Positions 27,101 to 37,814 are shown, counted from the stretch's first letter. The stretch: 64,000 nt of DNA from Vibrio superstes (GCF_003569005.1 NZ_BCUR01000002.1:92673-156672); one strand, 5' to 3'. The notes: generated from the sequence alone by a model not told the origin. Numbers and translations are program-made.

Positions 27101-30100
27101 TTGCATCATATTGCCAAGACTCTAGATACCCAAGAGGGTTCGATGCAGAAACCCTTCGGCCTGCCAAGTCGTAATAAAAGCGATGTGAGCTACCATCAGG
27201 CAAGGTAAACACCGTCACCTGACCCAGCTCGTTATAGCGGTATGTATTGACTACCCCTAAGCGATAATAGGGAAGTTGCTCCGTTATAACTCGGCCATTT
27301 CCATCATAGGTGTAATAACTTTCTCGCGACTCACCTTCACTGCTTGTCACAATCTCAGAGATCATATTCCCTGCAAGGTTATATTCTCGCTCTATAAGCA
27401 CATCGTCAGGCGCAGTAATTGAAGCCGCTAACCCTTGTTGATTGTATTGGAATAGCCACTCTTGCCCAGTAGCATCCTCGTACTTAAGTAAGCGTCCTAG
27501 TAAGTCATAAGTTTTAATGCTAATTCGACTATTGCCCAACTCCATAACAGCACGACTGCTGTCAGACTCTACTTGTGTCACTACCAACTGATTTAGCTGT
27601 TGCTCAAATCTCCACTGTGCTATCAACCCTGACTTATTGATATGAAGGACTTTGCGCCCCAAAAGGTCATAAGCAAACTCCTCAATCCCCCCTTCGGAGT
27701 CGGTCACTCTGACAACTTGACCAAATGCATTGTATTCGTTGTCGAATACGCCACCAGCAGCATCACTTTGTTTTACTGTTAGGCCACGCCAGTTCAATTC
27801 ATTTCGTATCCGGACTTGCCCATTATTGGGCACTGATATGGATACAACTTGTCCTAGGGAATCAACCTGATATTGAGCACTGCTGTGGTTGCCATCTTGA
27901 GCTTCAACAATATGGCCTAGTTCATTCCGCTTATATTGAACGAGATATGAACTGCGTTCATTGTCGTAAATGGCCTCCAAGTGACCAACATCGTCATAGA
28001 AATGTTCTGTGACATTGCCAAGAGGATTAGAGATGGATTGAATATTCCCATCAGAGTAATAGCTCCAATGTGAAGAATGATGAGTGCTGTCTGTTTCTGA
28101 GATTTGGCGACCGGCGAGATCATAGTCAAACGCCTTGCTTACCTCAGTCCCTTCCAAATACGAACCAATGAGTCGATTACGCGCGTCATATTGGTAATGC
28201 CAAATGGCACCATGAGGCAGGACCACCTTGACCAAGTTATTTTCTGCATCATAGTTATAGTGAGTAGAGTACTCACTGTTGCCATTTTCGCTTGGCATGA
28301 CTACACGCTTGCTCGTGACTCGTTGACGTGAGGTATAGGAAAAGTAAGTTTTTACTCCAGAGAAGTCTTGATGAAAGGTAATGAGGCCATTGCTGTCATA
28401 TCGATTGATCGCTTCCCTTCCCAAGGGGTCAACAATGCGGGTTGGTGAGCTTAAGCTTCGCCCATCTTCACTCAGGTACTCATAACGAGTTGTTCGCCAT
28501 AGGGATTCTGGTGTGGATTCAGAGCCCTCAGAAACCCAAAGCAATCGGCCTATTTTGTCGAATTTCTGATGACGGATGAAAGACTGTTCAGGAAGTGTAT
28601 TCACCCCGAAGCGTTCAATGCGAATGGGATACCCGAAATCATCATATTCAAATAGAGTGTGATTGCCCTGTTGATCGACTCGCTTGATAAGCAGATCATC
28701 AAGCCACTCTTCTTCAATTATTGAGCCGTCTGCTAGGGTCTTCGTCTCAAGTCGCCCATCCACATCATAATTGAAGTGTGTAGCGGCGCCCGCGTTGTTC
28801 GTTTCGGTTAATACTCGCCCTTGCTCATCTCGAGCATAATCCATTCTTCGACCAGCGGGATCCGTGCGCGATAACAAGCGCCCATGGTCGTCATAGCTAT
28901 AGAGAAAAGCCTCTCCTAGCTCATTATACTCAGCGACTAAGTTCCCGCGATTATCGTATAGGTTGCTAACCTCACTACCATCGAACTCGAATACCTTAGA
29001 AACGATTTGGTTGTTCGCGTTGTACTGATATCGGGTGCGAGTTCCATTACGGTTAATCACCGTTGTAATTCGATTGGAAAAATCATATTCGTAAGAGAAG
29101 TCGTTTCCACTCGCATCAATTTGGGTATCAACAACAGTCTTTCCACTCTGCTGACGATAGATATAGTGCGCGCTGTTTCCCTCACCATCCGACTTCAGCG
29201 TCAGGGCTAATGGATTAGCTTGATAATCGTATTGATAGCTATGCTGCTCTCCATCAAATTGCACAACATCGGTCAGCATCCCTCGTTGATAGGAATAGCG
29301 AGTGATTCGACCTTCTTGATCGACCATCTCGGAGAGTCGGCCGTCAGCATAAGAAAAACGCAAACTACGCCCCAGTTCATCGGATAACGATACGGGTTGT
29401 TGCTTGCTATCTCTTTTAATATTTACTCGTCGACCATCATTGCCGATAACCACAACCAAAAACCCATGGACATTGTATTGGTAGCGCACCCCTTGAGTAT
29501 CGGTAACAACATACTCCCCTTCATCGTTAATCTCTAAGCGTGCACTATGGCCGGAATGAGCGGTAATAGCGGTGCTATCGGCATCAAACGAAAACAGCTT
29601 GCGTGCTCCTTGAGGCGTTACCCACTTTATCGTGTGCAGGCCTATTTCATACTCAGGTGAAAAGTATGGATCAGCTGCGTAGCGATTTCTCTGTCGATAG
29701 ACTTCAGACTGAGCGTTATTCCGGGTGAGTGTATCTAGGCTTGTTTGAGCACGTTCTCTCTTCTGAACATAGATATTTCTCAACGAGACAAGCTCAGATA
29801 TCGCTTGCGCTAGCTTTTGTTGGACGCTGACCTCGTTGAAGGCAATGCGACCGGCAAATGAGGTCTCTAAAATGGCGAGACTGGCTTCAATATCATCGAT
29901 AATCCCTTGATATTGATTAACCACAGCTTGGTTTGCCTCAATAAGAGAGGTCGCATCAATGTCGACTCCCCATAAAATGCGGCTATCTAAGGCACTGTGC
30001 CAACCAGCACCTAGCGACCATGCAGAGCCTTGGTTCAGCCTATGCTGCCGAGTAAGAGAAAACAGTGGATGAGCATAATCTTGCTCGCGAGTTATCTTAC

Positions 30101-30533
30101 ACCCCGAGTACAGCTCCACTGGACAGTCACTGTCATCGCCTTCAAGCCCTTGCTCGGTATTTTGTTGTTGCTGTTGTTCGTTATCATCTTGACTATCAGC
30201 CGTTTGAGTCTCTGTTTCTGCAGCATTTTGATCTGCCTCTATCCCAGCACTGGAAGCGGCATCTACGGTCTGCGTCGAAATATCAGTAACCTCAGTTTGA
30301 ATAGCATCGGCATCCTCTTTGACGGGATCAGGCTCTGAGTCAGGATCTTCATTGTCCTTGTCGTTGTCGTTGTCATCATTTTCATCGTTGTCTGGAATCG
30401 TAGGTTCCCTTCCGCCATCACAGGAAAGTGCTCCTTGGCACTCACTCAAGAGAGAAATCTCTAACGCACTCACCGTTCTTGTCATGCTAGATAACAACAA
30501 GAACATCACCAACAACCCAAACAGTTTTTTCAT
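24183..30533 (-). CDS. Sec-exported RHS/YD-repeat protein with variable C-terminal tail
   Basis: A 2116-residue protein. Order: signal peptide (1-23, ending VSA); a very acidic Asp/Asn/Glu- and Gln-rich linker (about 40-135); an RHS N-terminal segment (VELYSGCKITREQDYAHPLF); a coiled-coil-like insert (about 190-275); a long shell of tandem YD repeats (YDxxGRL type); and the RHS core end (YSPFGQTY, YTGQYTESSTGLINLDARWY, YGYVSGNPLFWIDPLGL). After DPLGL comes a 159-residue tail (1958-2116) rich in Gly, Ser and short beta segments, the place where toxin domains sit in polymorphic RHS toxins; I see no known catalytic motif there. There is no PAAR domain and no vgrG nearby, so Sec export and surface or periplasmic location are more likely than T6SS delivery. 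Confidence 0.88.
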   Translation of the reverse strand: MKKLFGLLVMFLLLSSMTRTVSALEISLLSECQGALSCDGGREPTIPDNDENDDNDNDKDNEDPDSEPDPVKEDADAIQTEVTDISTQTVDAASSAGIEADQNAAETETQTADSQDDNEQQQQQNTEQGLEGDDSDCPVELYSGCKITREQDYAHPLFSLTRQHRLNQGSAWSLGAGWHSALDSRILWGVDIDATSLIEANQAVVNQYQGIIDDIEASLAILETSFAGRIAFNEVSVQQKLAQAISELVSLRNIYVQKRERAQTSLDTLTRNNAQSEVYRQRNRYAADPYFSPEYEIGLHTIKWVTPQGARKLFSFDADSTAITAHSGHSARLEINDEGEYVVTDTQGVRYQYNVHGFLVVVIGNDGRRVNIKRDSKQQPVSLSDELGRSLRFSYADGRLSEMVDQEGRITRYSYQRGMLTDVVQFDGEQHSYQYDYQANPLALTLKSDGEGNSAHYIYRQQSGKTVVDTQIDASGNDFSYEYDFSNRITTVINRNGTRTRYQYNANNQIVSKVFEFDGSEVSNLYDNRGNLVAEYNELGEAFLYSYDDHGRLLSRTDPAGRRMDYARDEQGRVLTETNNAGAATHFNYDVDGRLETKTLADGSIIEEEWLDDLLIKRVDQQGNHTLFEYDDFGYPIRIERFGVNTLPEQSFIRHQKFDKIGRLLWVSEGSESTPESLWRTTRYEYLSEDGRSLSSPTRIVDPLGREAINRYDSNGLITFHQDFSGVKTYFSYTSRQRVTSKRVVMPSENGNSEYSTHYNYDAENNLVKVVLPHGAIWHYQYDARNRLIGSYLEGTEVSKAFDYDLAGRQISETDSTHHSSHWSYYSDGNIQSISNPLGNVTEHFYDDVGHLEAIYDNERSSYLVQYKRNELGHIVEAQDGNHSSAQYQVDSLGQVVSISVPNNGQVRIRNELNWRGLTVKQSDAAGGVFDNEYNAFGQVVRVTDSEGGIEEFAYDLLGRKVLHINKSGLIAQWRFEQQLNQLVVTQVESDSSRAVMELGNSRISIKTYDLLGRLLKYEDATGQEWLFQYNQQGLAASITAPDDVLIEREYNLAGNMISEIVTSSEGESRESYYTYDGNGRVITEQLPYYRLGVVNTYRYNELGQVTVFTLPDGSSHRFYYDLAGRRVSASNPLGYLESWQYDANDNIVGYTDQDGFIWAYDYNADNQLTYVVEPENSNGAATQYQYDVMGRLLATINPLGHRKSNILDSLGRVVGLTDAEGNTTHFQLDPAGRPVVIRNRLGEETSQSFDAFDQLVARTDSLGNTTQFKYDELGRLSIEIDALGGSQSWTYNYQNQVLTYTNQLSQVTEYQYADFGNLAQITQANGSVTKYQFNEANKLTRVTSPSGASRSFSYDELTRLSSFSNELDEQWHYDYDLAGQVSQVYQPEHNTDIQFHYDQRGNMTERQYHHQGSWVSERLNYDGLGRLASISSPELTEQYHYDATSRLIQVDNQQLGQSFQYEYNTVGKRTYSQSTSTEGVYYLHDAEGRVIQIERESSEGSRVFNLTYNQKGQVVQIDYPNHSRRTIAYDALGRITEVNIEQEEYKGNRWRGAWNSLEALKYRYDLAGNVIAQNRKSEFTDNDLWVYFEYDQVNRLVRADYPTQEDLEYEWDESGNLLHKKTKAHTYTYHYNLANQLIEMQGHRLPGFVCADASCEGDDEAEALNQAFEYEYDANGHLVIVRNGAAQQVYSHDALGRLKSVVNPDGSSVSYGYDARSRRVKSQRVYSASQKGNSSKKAQQNISTLQSYYDGRQEQGQWFTEGNEYSPFRSLTLLPRDDLPYGDVLHQKLYDLDSPLLAASGNKGSDIAHLYVHHDRLGSAIHSLDETGTTAMRLGYSPFGQTYRKHNDKTFWKINSGVNANKQLAQLMPYQYTGQYTESSTGLINLDARWYNPHTNRFVQPDYWNLKNTYLPIEIQHELIRATQLNTDMLLRDPSQQMAYGYVSGNPLFWIDPLGLAVLVLSEESTLGAGALVSSNSGFAVGIVNGDVRVHPYQRVQVEVMSSVEATTGLSAELVSGVDDPTTLAGTSIDGGLSVGLRSPIAAIGGSIDIDAHGDFTLGLNLKVGPSLSSPANVSSSYSETLVGPDLTETNYFDRAVSSFNKAFERTFIGNKLCY

Positions 30534-30680
30534 ACTCGACCCAAGACACTAAAGCGGTTTGCTTGTTAGTGTATGAATCACTGGATATTTGCAGGTTTGA
30601 TTCGTTTGGAGCTAGGTTCCAGATTCTCTCCGTTATCGGCACAGAAACTTACAGACCATCGTCCTGAATATTATTCGCAG

Positions 30681-30710
30681 TTGTGATCTGGCGTTTTTCC
30701 GTGCTATCCT
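30681..30710 (+). promoter_or_regulatory. Candidate gmk-rpoZ-spoT promoter
   Basis: TTGTGA (30681-30686), 18-bp spacer, TATCCT (30705-30710). The 278-bp region 30534-30811 also has to hold the divergent RHS promoter, for which I see no clear boxes. Confidence 0.4.
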
Positions 30711-30766
30711 TCGCAACCATTTTTCTAGGGTTATCGAGATGTTAACTCTAGTGCTATCTTTATTGA

Positions 30767-31435
<669 letters not shown>

Positions 31436-31495
31436 TCTAGAAAGCTGTATAATTTCCCGTCATTTAAAATAGTAATTTAGTAAATTGGAGTCCTC

Positions 31496-31768
31496 ATGGC
31501 ACGCGTAACTGTACAAGATGCTGTTGAAAAAGTTGGTAACCGTTTCGACCTTGTTCTAATTTCTGCTCGTCGCGCACGTCAAATGCAAACTGGCGGTAAA
31601 GATGCACTTGTGCCAGAAGAGAACGATAAGCAAACAGTAATCGCTCTTCGCGAAATCGAAGAGGGTTTGATTACTAAGGAAATCTTGGACGCTAAAGACC
31701 GTCAAGAACAACAAGAGCAGGAAGCAGCAGAACTAGCAGCCGTAAGCAGCATCGCTCACACTCGCTAA
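31496..31768 (+). CDS. rpoZ: RNA polymerase omega subunit
   Basis: A 90-residue subunit that helps fold and assemble beta' and forms one ppGpp-binding site of the polymerase. [30 protein letters not shown] and [11 protein letters not shown] are almost identical to E. coli omega. The N-terminal MARVTVQDA segment forms part of ppGpp site 1. It lies 60 bp after gmk and 36 bp before spoT, in one operon. Confidence 0.97.
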   Translation: MARVTVQDAVEKVGNRFDLVLISARRARQMQTGGKDALVPEENDKQTVIALREIEEGLITKEILDAKDRQEQQEQEAAELAAVSSIAHTR

Positions 31769-31804
31769 TCTGCACAACACCTCGTAACCTTTTGGGCCCG
31801 TAAT

Positions 31805-33925
31805 TTGTATCTATTTGATAGCCTTAAAGATGTTGCCAAAGAATATTTAACAGAGCCTCAAGTTGAGGCTCTACGTCATTCTTATTCGGTAGCAAAAGAA
31901 GCACACGAAGGGCAAACGCGCTCTAGTGGCGAACCCTATATAATCCACCCAGTGGCCGTTGCAAGAATCCTTGCAGAAATGCGCCTCGATCTTGAAACCC
32001 TCCAAGCAGCACTTCTTCATGATGTTATTGAAGATACCGAAGTCACCAAAGAAGAACTTGAAGACCTTTTTGGTACAGCCGTAGCTGAACTCGTTGATGG
32101 TGTTTCGAAACTCGACAAGCTGAAATTCCGAGACCGTAAAGAAGCTCAAGCGGAAAACTTCCGTAAGATGGTTCTCGCTATGGTTCAGGATATCCGCGTT
32201 ATCTTGATTAAGCTTTCTGACCGCACGCACAACATGCGTACGCTTGGCGCGCTTCGTCCAGATAAACGTCGCCGCATTGCTCGTGAGACTCTTGAGATCT
32301 ACTCACCACTGGCTCATAGACTGGGTATCCATAACATCAAAACTGAGCTTGAAGAGCTTGGCTTTGAAGCTCTCTATCCCAACCGTTATCGCGTCTTAAA
32401 AGAAGTGGTGAAAACCGCTCGTGGTAACCGTAAGGAGATGATCCAACGCATTCACTCAGAGATTGAGGGACGCTTGGAAGAGTGTGGTATCCACTTTAAG
32501 GTCTTAGGTCGCGAGAAGAATCTTTATTCCATCTACAACAAGATGAAGACCAAGGAACAGCGCTTCCATACCATTATGGATATCTACGCGTTCCGAGTAA
32601 TTGTTGATGATGCAGATACCTGCTATCGCGTGCTTGGCCAAGCTCATAGCTTATACAAGCCACGTCCTGGCAGAATGAAAGACTACATCGCGGTACCAAA
32701 AGCGAACGGCTATCAATCGCTACACACTTCTATGGTTGGCCCTCATGGTGTTCCCGTTGAAGTGCAGATTCGTACTGAAGACATGGATCAAATGGCAGAC
32801 AAGGGTGTTGCTGCACACTGGTCTTACAAAAACAATGGTCAACGCTCTGGCACTACTGCGCAGATTAAAGCTCAGCGCTGGATGCAGAGTCTGCTTGAGC
32901 TTCAACAAAGTGCCGGTAACTCTTTTGAGTTCATCGAGAACGTTAAGTCTGATCTATTCCCTGATGAGATTTACGTATTCACGCCGAAAGGCCGCATTGT
33001 TGAACTACCAGTAGGTGCGACTGCCGTAGATTTTGCTTATGCCGTACATACTGATGTAGGTAATACCTGTGTGGGTACGCGCGTTGACAGAAATCCATAC
33101 CCTCTAAGTAAGTCACTGAAAAACGGTCAAACGATCGAGATCATCAGTGCACCAGGTGCAAGACCAAACGCCGCTTGGCTTAACTATGTTGTGACTTCTC
33201 GAGCTCGCACTAAGATCCGTCAGGTTCTTAAAACTATGCGTCGCGAAGAATCGGTTGCCTTGGGTCGTCGTTTGTTGAATCACGCCTTGGGTCGCCACTC
33301 TATCGATACTATCTACCCAGAGAATATCGCGCAGGTTCTCAGTGACCTCAAACTAGAGTCGGTGGACGATATGCTAGCGGCTATCGGTCTAGGCGAACTG
33401 ATGAGTATCATCGTTGCGCGCAGACTATTAGGTGATGCTGATTTACTTACCGAAACCAGTTCTGTAGAGCCTCGTTCTGATAAGAAGCTATCTATTAAAG
33501 GCGCTGACGGTATCCTTCTGACTTATGCCAACTGTTGTCATCCAATTCCTGGTGACCATATTTTGGCACACGTATCTCCAGGTCGAGGCTTGGTTATCCA
33601 TAGGGAAACTTGTCCAAATATCCGTGGTTATCAGAAAGAACCTGACAAATACATGGCGGTTGAATGGTCTGAGAGTCATGAGCAAGAGTTCATTACCGAG
33701 CTACAGATCGATATGCAAAACAGCCAAGGTGCACTTGCAGAGCTGACCAATGTTATCTCTCGCACTGGATCAAATATCCATGGTATTTCTACTGAAGAAA
33801 AAGATGGCCGTTTGTACACAGTGACCGTTGCCTTAACCACTAAGGACAGGGTTCACCTTGCCGGCATCATGAAGAAGATTCGTGTAATGCCACATGCCCT
33901 TAAAGTTCGTCGTCGTCGCAGGTAA
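31805..33925 (+). CDS. spoT: Bifunctional (p)ppGpp synthetase/hydrolase SpoT
   Basis: Main (p)ppGpp hydrolase with weak synthetase activity. The 706-residue protein has an HD hydrolase domain with HDVIED (about 72-77) and the RTHNMRTL segment. The synthetase-like domain contains DIYAFRVIV and YKPRPGRMKDYIAVPKANGYQSLHT. A TGS domain (about 385-450; FTPKGRIVELPVGATAVDFAYAVHTD) and a C-terminal ACT domain follow. The start is TTG at 31805, giving MYLFDSL as in E. coli spoT, which also uses TTG. It overlaps nothing and trmH starts 2 nt after its stop. Confidence 0.97.
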   Translation: MYLFDSLKDVAKEYLTEPQVEALRHSYSVAKEAHEGQTRSSGEPYIIHPVAVARILAEMRLDLETLQAALLHDVIEDTEVTKEELEDLFGTAVAELVDGVSKLDKLKFRDRKEAQAENFRKMVLAMVQDIRVILIKLSDRTHNMRTLGALRPDKRRRIARETLEIYSPLAHRLGIHNIKTELEELGFEALYPNRYRVLKEVVKTARGNRKEMIQRIHSEIEGRLEECGIHFKVLGREKNLYSIYNKMKTKEQRFHTIMDIYAFRVIVDDADTCYRVLGQAHSLYKPRPGRMKDYIAVPKANGYQSLHTSMVGPHGVPVEVQIRTEDMDQMADKGVAAHWSYKNNGQRSGTTAQIKAQRWMQSLLELQQSAGNSFEFIENVKSDLFPDEIYVFTPKGRIVELPVGATAVDFAYAVHTDVGNTCVGTRVDRNPYPLSKSLKNGQTIEIISAPGARPNAAWLNYVVTSRARTKIRQVLKTMRREESVALGRRLLNHALGRHSIDTIYPENIAQVLSDLKLESVDDMLAAIGLGELMSIIVARRLLGDADLLTETSSVEPRSDKKLSIKGADGILLTYANCCHPIPGDHILAHVSPGRGLVIHRETCPNIRGYQKEPDKYMAVEWSESHEQEFITELQIDMQNSQGALAELTNVISRTGSNIHGISTEEKDGRLYTVTVALTTKDRVHLAGIMKKIRVMPHALKVRRRRR

Positions 33926-33927
33926 CA

Positions 33928-34614
33928 ATGAGTCCAGAACGTTATCAAAAAATTGTTTCCGTTCTTAAGGCTCGCCAGCCGGATTTAACCCTCTGCTTAG
34001 AGGAAGTGCACAAGCCCAATAACGTATCTGCAGTAATAAGAACTGCAGATGCAGTTGGGTTGCACAAGATACATGCTGTTTGGCCCAACAAAAAAATGCG
34101 TACCTTGAGCCACACTTCCGCTGGAGCACGCAATTGGGTTGAAGTAGAGACTCACGACACCACCCAGCAAGCTTACCAAGCACTAAAAGCTCAAGGTATG
34201 CAAATTCTAGTGACTCACCTGTCAGACACCGCTGTTGATTTTCGCGAAGTGGATTACACCAAACCCACCGCTATCGTCCTCGGTGGTGAAAAAGATGGAA
34301 CCAGTAGAATGGCTATAGAGATGGCCGACCAAGATATTATTGTGCCTATGGTAGGGATGGTGCAGTCCTTGAATGTATCAGTGGCAAGCGCTTTGATCTT
34401 ATTTGAAGCACAGCGTCAGCGCCAAAACAAAGACATGTACAATAATCCGCCACAGCCACTCTCTGAGCGTATTATTCAGAAGACACTGTTCGAGCGCGGT
34501 CATCCCGTATTAGCCAAAGTCGCTAAAAGGAAAGACCTGCCTTATCCTGAGCTTGATGATGCAGGGCAAATTGTCGCTGATTCAAATTGGTGGGCAGAGA
34601 TGCAGTGCCGGTAA
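33928..34614 (+). CDS. trmH: tRNA (guanosine-18-2'-O)-methyltransferase
   Basis: SPOUT-family enzyme that methylates the 2'-OH of G18 in the tRNA D-loop. 228 residues. Motif 1 is NNVSAVIRTADAVG with the catalytic Arg. Motif 2 is IVLGGEKDGTS, and motif 3 is VPMVGMVQSLNVSVASALILFE, which forms the knot that binds SAM. The C-terminal extension typical of the spoU type is present. It directly follows spoT. recG, the next gene in E. coli, is absent; instead radC converges from the other side with a 19-bp gap. Confidence 0.96.
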   Translation: MSPERYQKIVSVLKARQPDLTLCLEEVHKPNNVSAVIRTADAVGLHKIHAVWPNKKMRTLSHTSAGARNWVEVETHDTTQQAYQALKAQGMQILVTHLSDTAVDFREVDYTKPTAIVLGGEKDGTSRMAIEMADQDIIVPMVGMVQSLNVSVASALILFEAQRQRQNKDMYNNPPQPLSERIIQKTLFERGHPVLAKVAKRKDLPYPELDDAGQIVADSNWWAEMQCR

Positions 34615-34633
34615 CAACAACTAATCTGCATTG

Positions 34634-35308
34634 CTACATCCAACCTCTCTCCGCAAACGACACTACCTCACCATCCCCCACAACAAAATGATCCAGTATT
34701 CGAATGTCCACCAGCGCAAGTGCATCGATTAAACGACGTGTGATGCGTTTGTCTGCCTGACTAGGCTCAGCAACACCCGACGGATGATTGTGTGCGAGGA
34801 TCAAGGCGCAGGCATTGTGTTGCAGTGATCGCTTAACCACCTCTCTAGGGTAAACGTTCGCCGCATCTATCGTACCTTCAAACAGGCTTTCATGATTGAT
34901 GACTCGATGCTGATTATCGAGGAAGAGTACATAGAAGACCTCGCGCTGTTTATCCCGCAGTAAACTTAGCAAAAACAGCTTAGTCTGTTGTGGGCTAGTC
35001 AGTGCATCACCTTTTTCTAAGGTTTCAGCAAGATAGCGCTGGGTCATTTCGATAAAGGCCTGCAGCTGCACATATTTAGCCTGCCCTAGCCCTTTATGTT
35101 GGCAAAACTTATCTTGTGGTGCGGTTAATATGTGCCGTAATGAGCCAAAGGACTTCAACAGATGATCAGCAAGTTCTATGACATTCATCCCCGGACATCC
35201 TGTGCGTAAGAAAATAGCGAGCAATTCAGCATCCGTTAACGAGCTTGGACCATGATTGATTAACTTTTCTCTAGGGAGAGACTCTTTAGGCAGTGCTTTT
35301 AATGTCAT
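34634..35308 (-). CDS. radC: RadC family JAB-domain protein
   Basis: A 224-residue protein of the RadC family; the historical DNA-repair role is disputed. The start at 35308 ([20 protein letters not shown]) has an AAGGGGAT box; an upstream in-frame ATG at 35362 adds 18 unconserved residues. The N-terminal helix-hairpin-helix-like part ([26 protein letters not shown]) precedes the JAMM metalloprotease-like motif [14 protein letters not shown] near residue 170-185. It is divergent from coaBC, as in many gammaproteobacteria. Confidence 0.95.
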   Translation of the reverse strand: MTLKALPKESLPREKLINHGPSSLTDAELLAIFLRTGCPGMNVIELADHLLKSFGSLRHILTAPQDKFCQHKGLGQAKYVQLQAFIEMTQRYLAETLEKGDALTSPQQTKLFLLSLLRDKQREVFYVLFLDNQHRVINHESLFEGTIDAANVYPREVVKRSLQHNACALILAHNHPSGVAEPSQADKRITRRLIDALALVDIRILDHFVVGDGEVVSFAERGWM

Positions 35309-35478
35309 CTTATCCCCTTGCTGATCATGGTTAGCCTTGTAGTATTGATGCAAAATCGTCACTCAGAAGATGAGTTAAAACAGAATTTGCACCCAAATCG
35401 CAAGCAATCAGTCCACTTGTCAAACTCTAACTCCAGCCCAATATATGGTATGGTTACCTTATTAATTTAATTGAGAAA

Positions 35479-36687
35479 ATGAGCATGCAACCTCTTGAAG
35501 GGAAAAAAATAGTTCTCGGTATCAGCGGTGGTATCGCAGCCTACAAATGTGCTGAATTGACTCGACGCTTGTCTGAACGAGGCGCTCAGGTCAAAGTTGT
35601 CATGACCAAAGCAGCCAAAGAATTTATCACGCCATTGACCATGCAAGCCGTTTCGGGACAACCCGTATCTGAAAGCTTATTAGACCCAGCGGCAGAAGCG
35701 TCTATGGGGCATATTGAAATTGCAAAATGGGCCGACCTAGTCTTGCTTGCCCCTGCAACTGCAGATCTTATCGCACGTATGGCTGCAGGTATGGGTAATG
35801 ACCTTCTGACGACAGTGGTGCTAGCCACCGACGCACCAGTTGCGGTTGCTCCAGCCATGAATCAACAGATGTACAGGAACGTGGCAACCCAAGAGAATAT
35901 TGCCACGCTACAACGTCGTGGAATGACCATCTGGGGTCCAGCGTCCGGCGAACAAGCCTGTGGCGATATCGGTGCAGGTCGAATGTTAGAGCCAATGCAG
36001 TTAGTTGAGCGATGCATTGCTCAATTTCAGCCTAAACTATTGCAAGGTAAGAAGATTGTAATTACCGCAGGCCCTACTCAAGAGGCTATAGACCCTGTGC
36101 GATTTATCTCTAATCACAGCTCAGGAAAGATGGGTTACGCTCTGGCAGAACAAGCAGCTAGACTGGGTGCTGAGGTTACGTTAATCAGTGGTCCGGTAAG
36201 CCTGCTAATTCCGGCTAATGTCACGCGCATCAACGTATTGAGCGCTGAACAAATGCATCAAGCTGCGATAGAGCAAGCTCCTCTGAGTGATGTGTTCATT
36301 GGCTGTGCCGCAGTAGCAGATTATCGGCCGGCTGAAATCGCCGAGCAGAAGATGAAAAAAGTCGACGGTAGCGATGAGCTTGTCGTTCGAATGGTGAAGA
36401 ATCCCGATATTATTGCAGACGTTGCAAGTCTTACGCAAAACAGACCATTTACCGTTGGCTTTGCCGCTGAAACTCAAGACGTTGAGAAATATGCTATGGA
36501 TAAACTATCGAGAAAGAAACTCGACCTTATCTGTGCCAATGATGTTTCTAAAGCGGGTATCGGCTTTAACTCAAACGACAATGCGTTGAATTTATACTGG
36601 CCAAATGGCCACAAGAACTTCCCTCTAGCAAGCAAACAAGCATTAGCTCAAAGCATACTAGAGCAGATTAACGAACTTACTCAATAA
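35479..36687 (+). CDS. coaBC: Bifunctional phosphopantothenoylcysteine decarboxylase/synthetase
   Basis: Converts 4'-phosphopantothenate to 4'-phosphopantetheine in two CoA-synthesis steps. The N-terminal flavoprotein CoaC domain shows [24 protein letters not shown] and [12 protein letters not shown] with the catalytic Cys. The C-terminal CoaB domain starts [30 protein letters not shown] and has the CTP-site lysines near [15 protein letters not shown]. It is 402 residues, the normal length. The start codon is ATG 35479 or 35485. dut follows after 10 bp. CoaA, an earlier enzyme of the pathway, is at 58.5 kb here. Confidence 0.97.
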   Translation: MSMQPLEGKKIVLGISGGIAAYKCAELTRRLSERGAQVKVVMTKAAKEFITPLTMQAVSGQPVSESLLDPAAEASMGHIEIAKWADLVLLAPATADLIARMAAGMGNDLLTTVVLATDAPVAVAPAMNQQMYRNVATQENIATLQRRGMTIWGPASGEQACGDIGAGRMLEPMQLVERCIAQFQPKLLQGKKIVITAGPTQEAIDPVRFISNHSSGKMGYALAEQAARLGAEVTLISGPVSLLIPANVTRINVLSAEQMHQAAIEQAPLSDVFIGCAAVADYRPAEIAEQKMKKVDGSDELVVRMVKNPDIIADVASLTQNRPFTVGFAAETQDVEKYAMDKLSRKKLDLICANDVSKAGIGFNSNDNALNLYWPNGHKNFPLASKQALAQSILEQINELTQ

Positions 36688-36697
36688 GCATCAAGCA

Positions 36698-37153
36698 ATG
36701 AAAAAAATCGATTTAAAGATCCTAGACTCTCGTATTGGCAAGCAATTCCCATTACCTCAGTACGCCACTGAGGGTTCAGCAGGGCTAGACCTTCGCGCCT
36801 GCCTAGACGAAGCCTTAATTGTCACCCCGGGAAAAACGCATCTTGTGCCTACTGGACTCGCCATTCATATCGGCGACCCTAGCCTGGCTGCGACTATTCT
36901 GCCTCGTTCAGGTCTTGGCCATAAGCACGGTATTGTATTGGGCAATCTAGTTGGCTTGATTGATTCCGACTATCAAGGCCAGTTAATGGTTTCGGTGTGG
37001 AACCGAGGACAAGATACCTTCACCATAGAGCCAGGGGATCGCATCGCTCAGCTGGTTTTTGTTCCTGTGGTACAAGCTGAGTTCAACTTGGTTGAAGACT
37101 TCGACGCCTCTCATCGAGGTGAAGGTGGCTTTGGTCATTCTGGTAAAAACTAA
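36698..37153 (+). CDS. dut: dUTP diphosphatase
   Basis: Trimeric enzyme that hydrolyses dUTP to dUMP, keeping uracil out of DNA and supplying dTMP synthesis. 151 residues with the five dUTPase motifs: [68 protein letters not shown]. It sits 10 bp after coaBC and 53 bp before slmA, the order found in E. coli. Confidence 0.98.
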   Translation: MKKIDLKILDSRIGKQFPLPQYATEGSAGLDLRACLDEALIVTPGKTHLVPTGLAIHIGDPSLAATILPRSGLGHKHGIVLGNLVGLIDSDYQGQLMVSVWNRGQDTFTIEPGDRIAQLVFVPVVQAEFNLVEDFDASHRGEGGFGHSGKN

Positions 37154-37206
37154 CTCTCTAACATAATTACTACAGTCAAAGAATAAACAGAAAAAGGACG
37201 TGATTA

Positions 37207-37797
37207 ATGACAGGCAAACGTAGTTCAAATCGTCGCGACGAGATTTTGCAAGCACTTGCTTTGATGTTGGAATCCAGCGATGGTACTTCCAGAATTACTA
37301 CTGCTAAATTAGCGCAACAAGTGGGCGTATCGGAAGCAGCTCTTTATCGACACTTCCCAAGTAAAGCTCGCATGTTTGAGGGGTTAATCGAGTTTATAGA
37401 GCAATCAGTTTTAGCTCGTATTAACCAGATTATGGATCAAGAAAAAGACACCATGAATCGATTGCATGAAGTTCTGCGATTCGTTCTCCTTTTTGCGGAG
37501 CATAACAAAGGTCTCTCTCGCATCCTTTCTGGTCATGCGCTAATGTTTGAAAATGAAAGGCTTAGAGAACGCATTAACCAGCTTTTTGGTAAAATAGAAA
37601 GCCAACTTAAGCAAATTCTAAGAGAAAGAATGCTACGCGAGGGCAAAGGCTTTGCTGTGGATGAGAAAGTTCTGGCTGCTATCGTGCTGAGTTATGTTGA
37701 GGGTCGCTTAAACCGCTTTGTGCGTAGTGACTTCGAAATTAAACCATCCGCTGATTTTGACGAGTATTGGACACTGTTAAGCCAGCAACTAGCTTAA
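37207..37797 (+). CDS. slmA: Nucleoid occlusion factor SlmA
   Basis: TetR-family DNA-binding protein that blocks FtsZ assembly over the nucleoid. 196 residues. The N-terminal helix-turn-helix is [33 protein letters not shown]. The C-terminal helices (IDFIEQ-type segment, [25 protein letters not shown]) match the FtsZ-binding dimer domain of E. coli SlmA. It follows dut and is followed within 18 bp by a lipid A acyltransferase gene, so it probably shares a transcript with both. Confidence 0.96.
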   Translation: MTGKRSSNRRDEILQALALMLESSDGTSRITTAKLAQQVGVSEAALYRHFPSKARMFEGLIEFIEQSVLARINQIMDQEKDTMNRLHEVLRFVLLFAEHNKGLSRILSGHALMFENERLRERINQLFGKIESQLKQILRERMLREGKGFAVDEKVLAAIVLSYVEGRLNRFVRSDFEIKPSADFDEYWTLLSQQLA

Positions 37798-37814
37798 AAT
37801 CCTGGAAGGGGATC

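Noticed and set aside
24183..30533. T6SS-delivered Rhs effector
   Set aside because: There is no PAAR domain, no VgrG, Hcp or DUF1795 chaperone gene nearby, and the protein has a Sec signal peptide.
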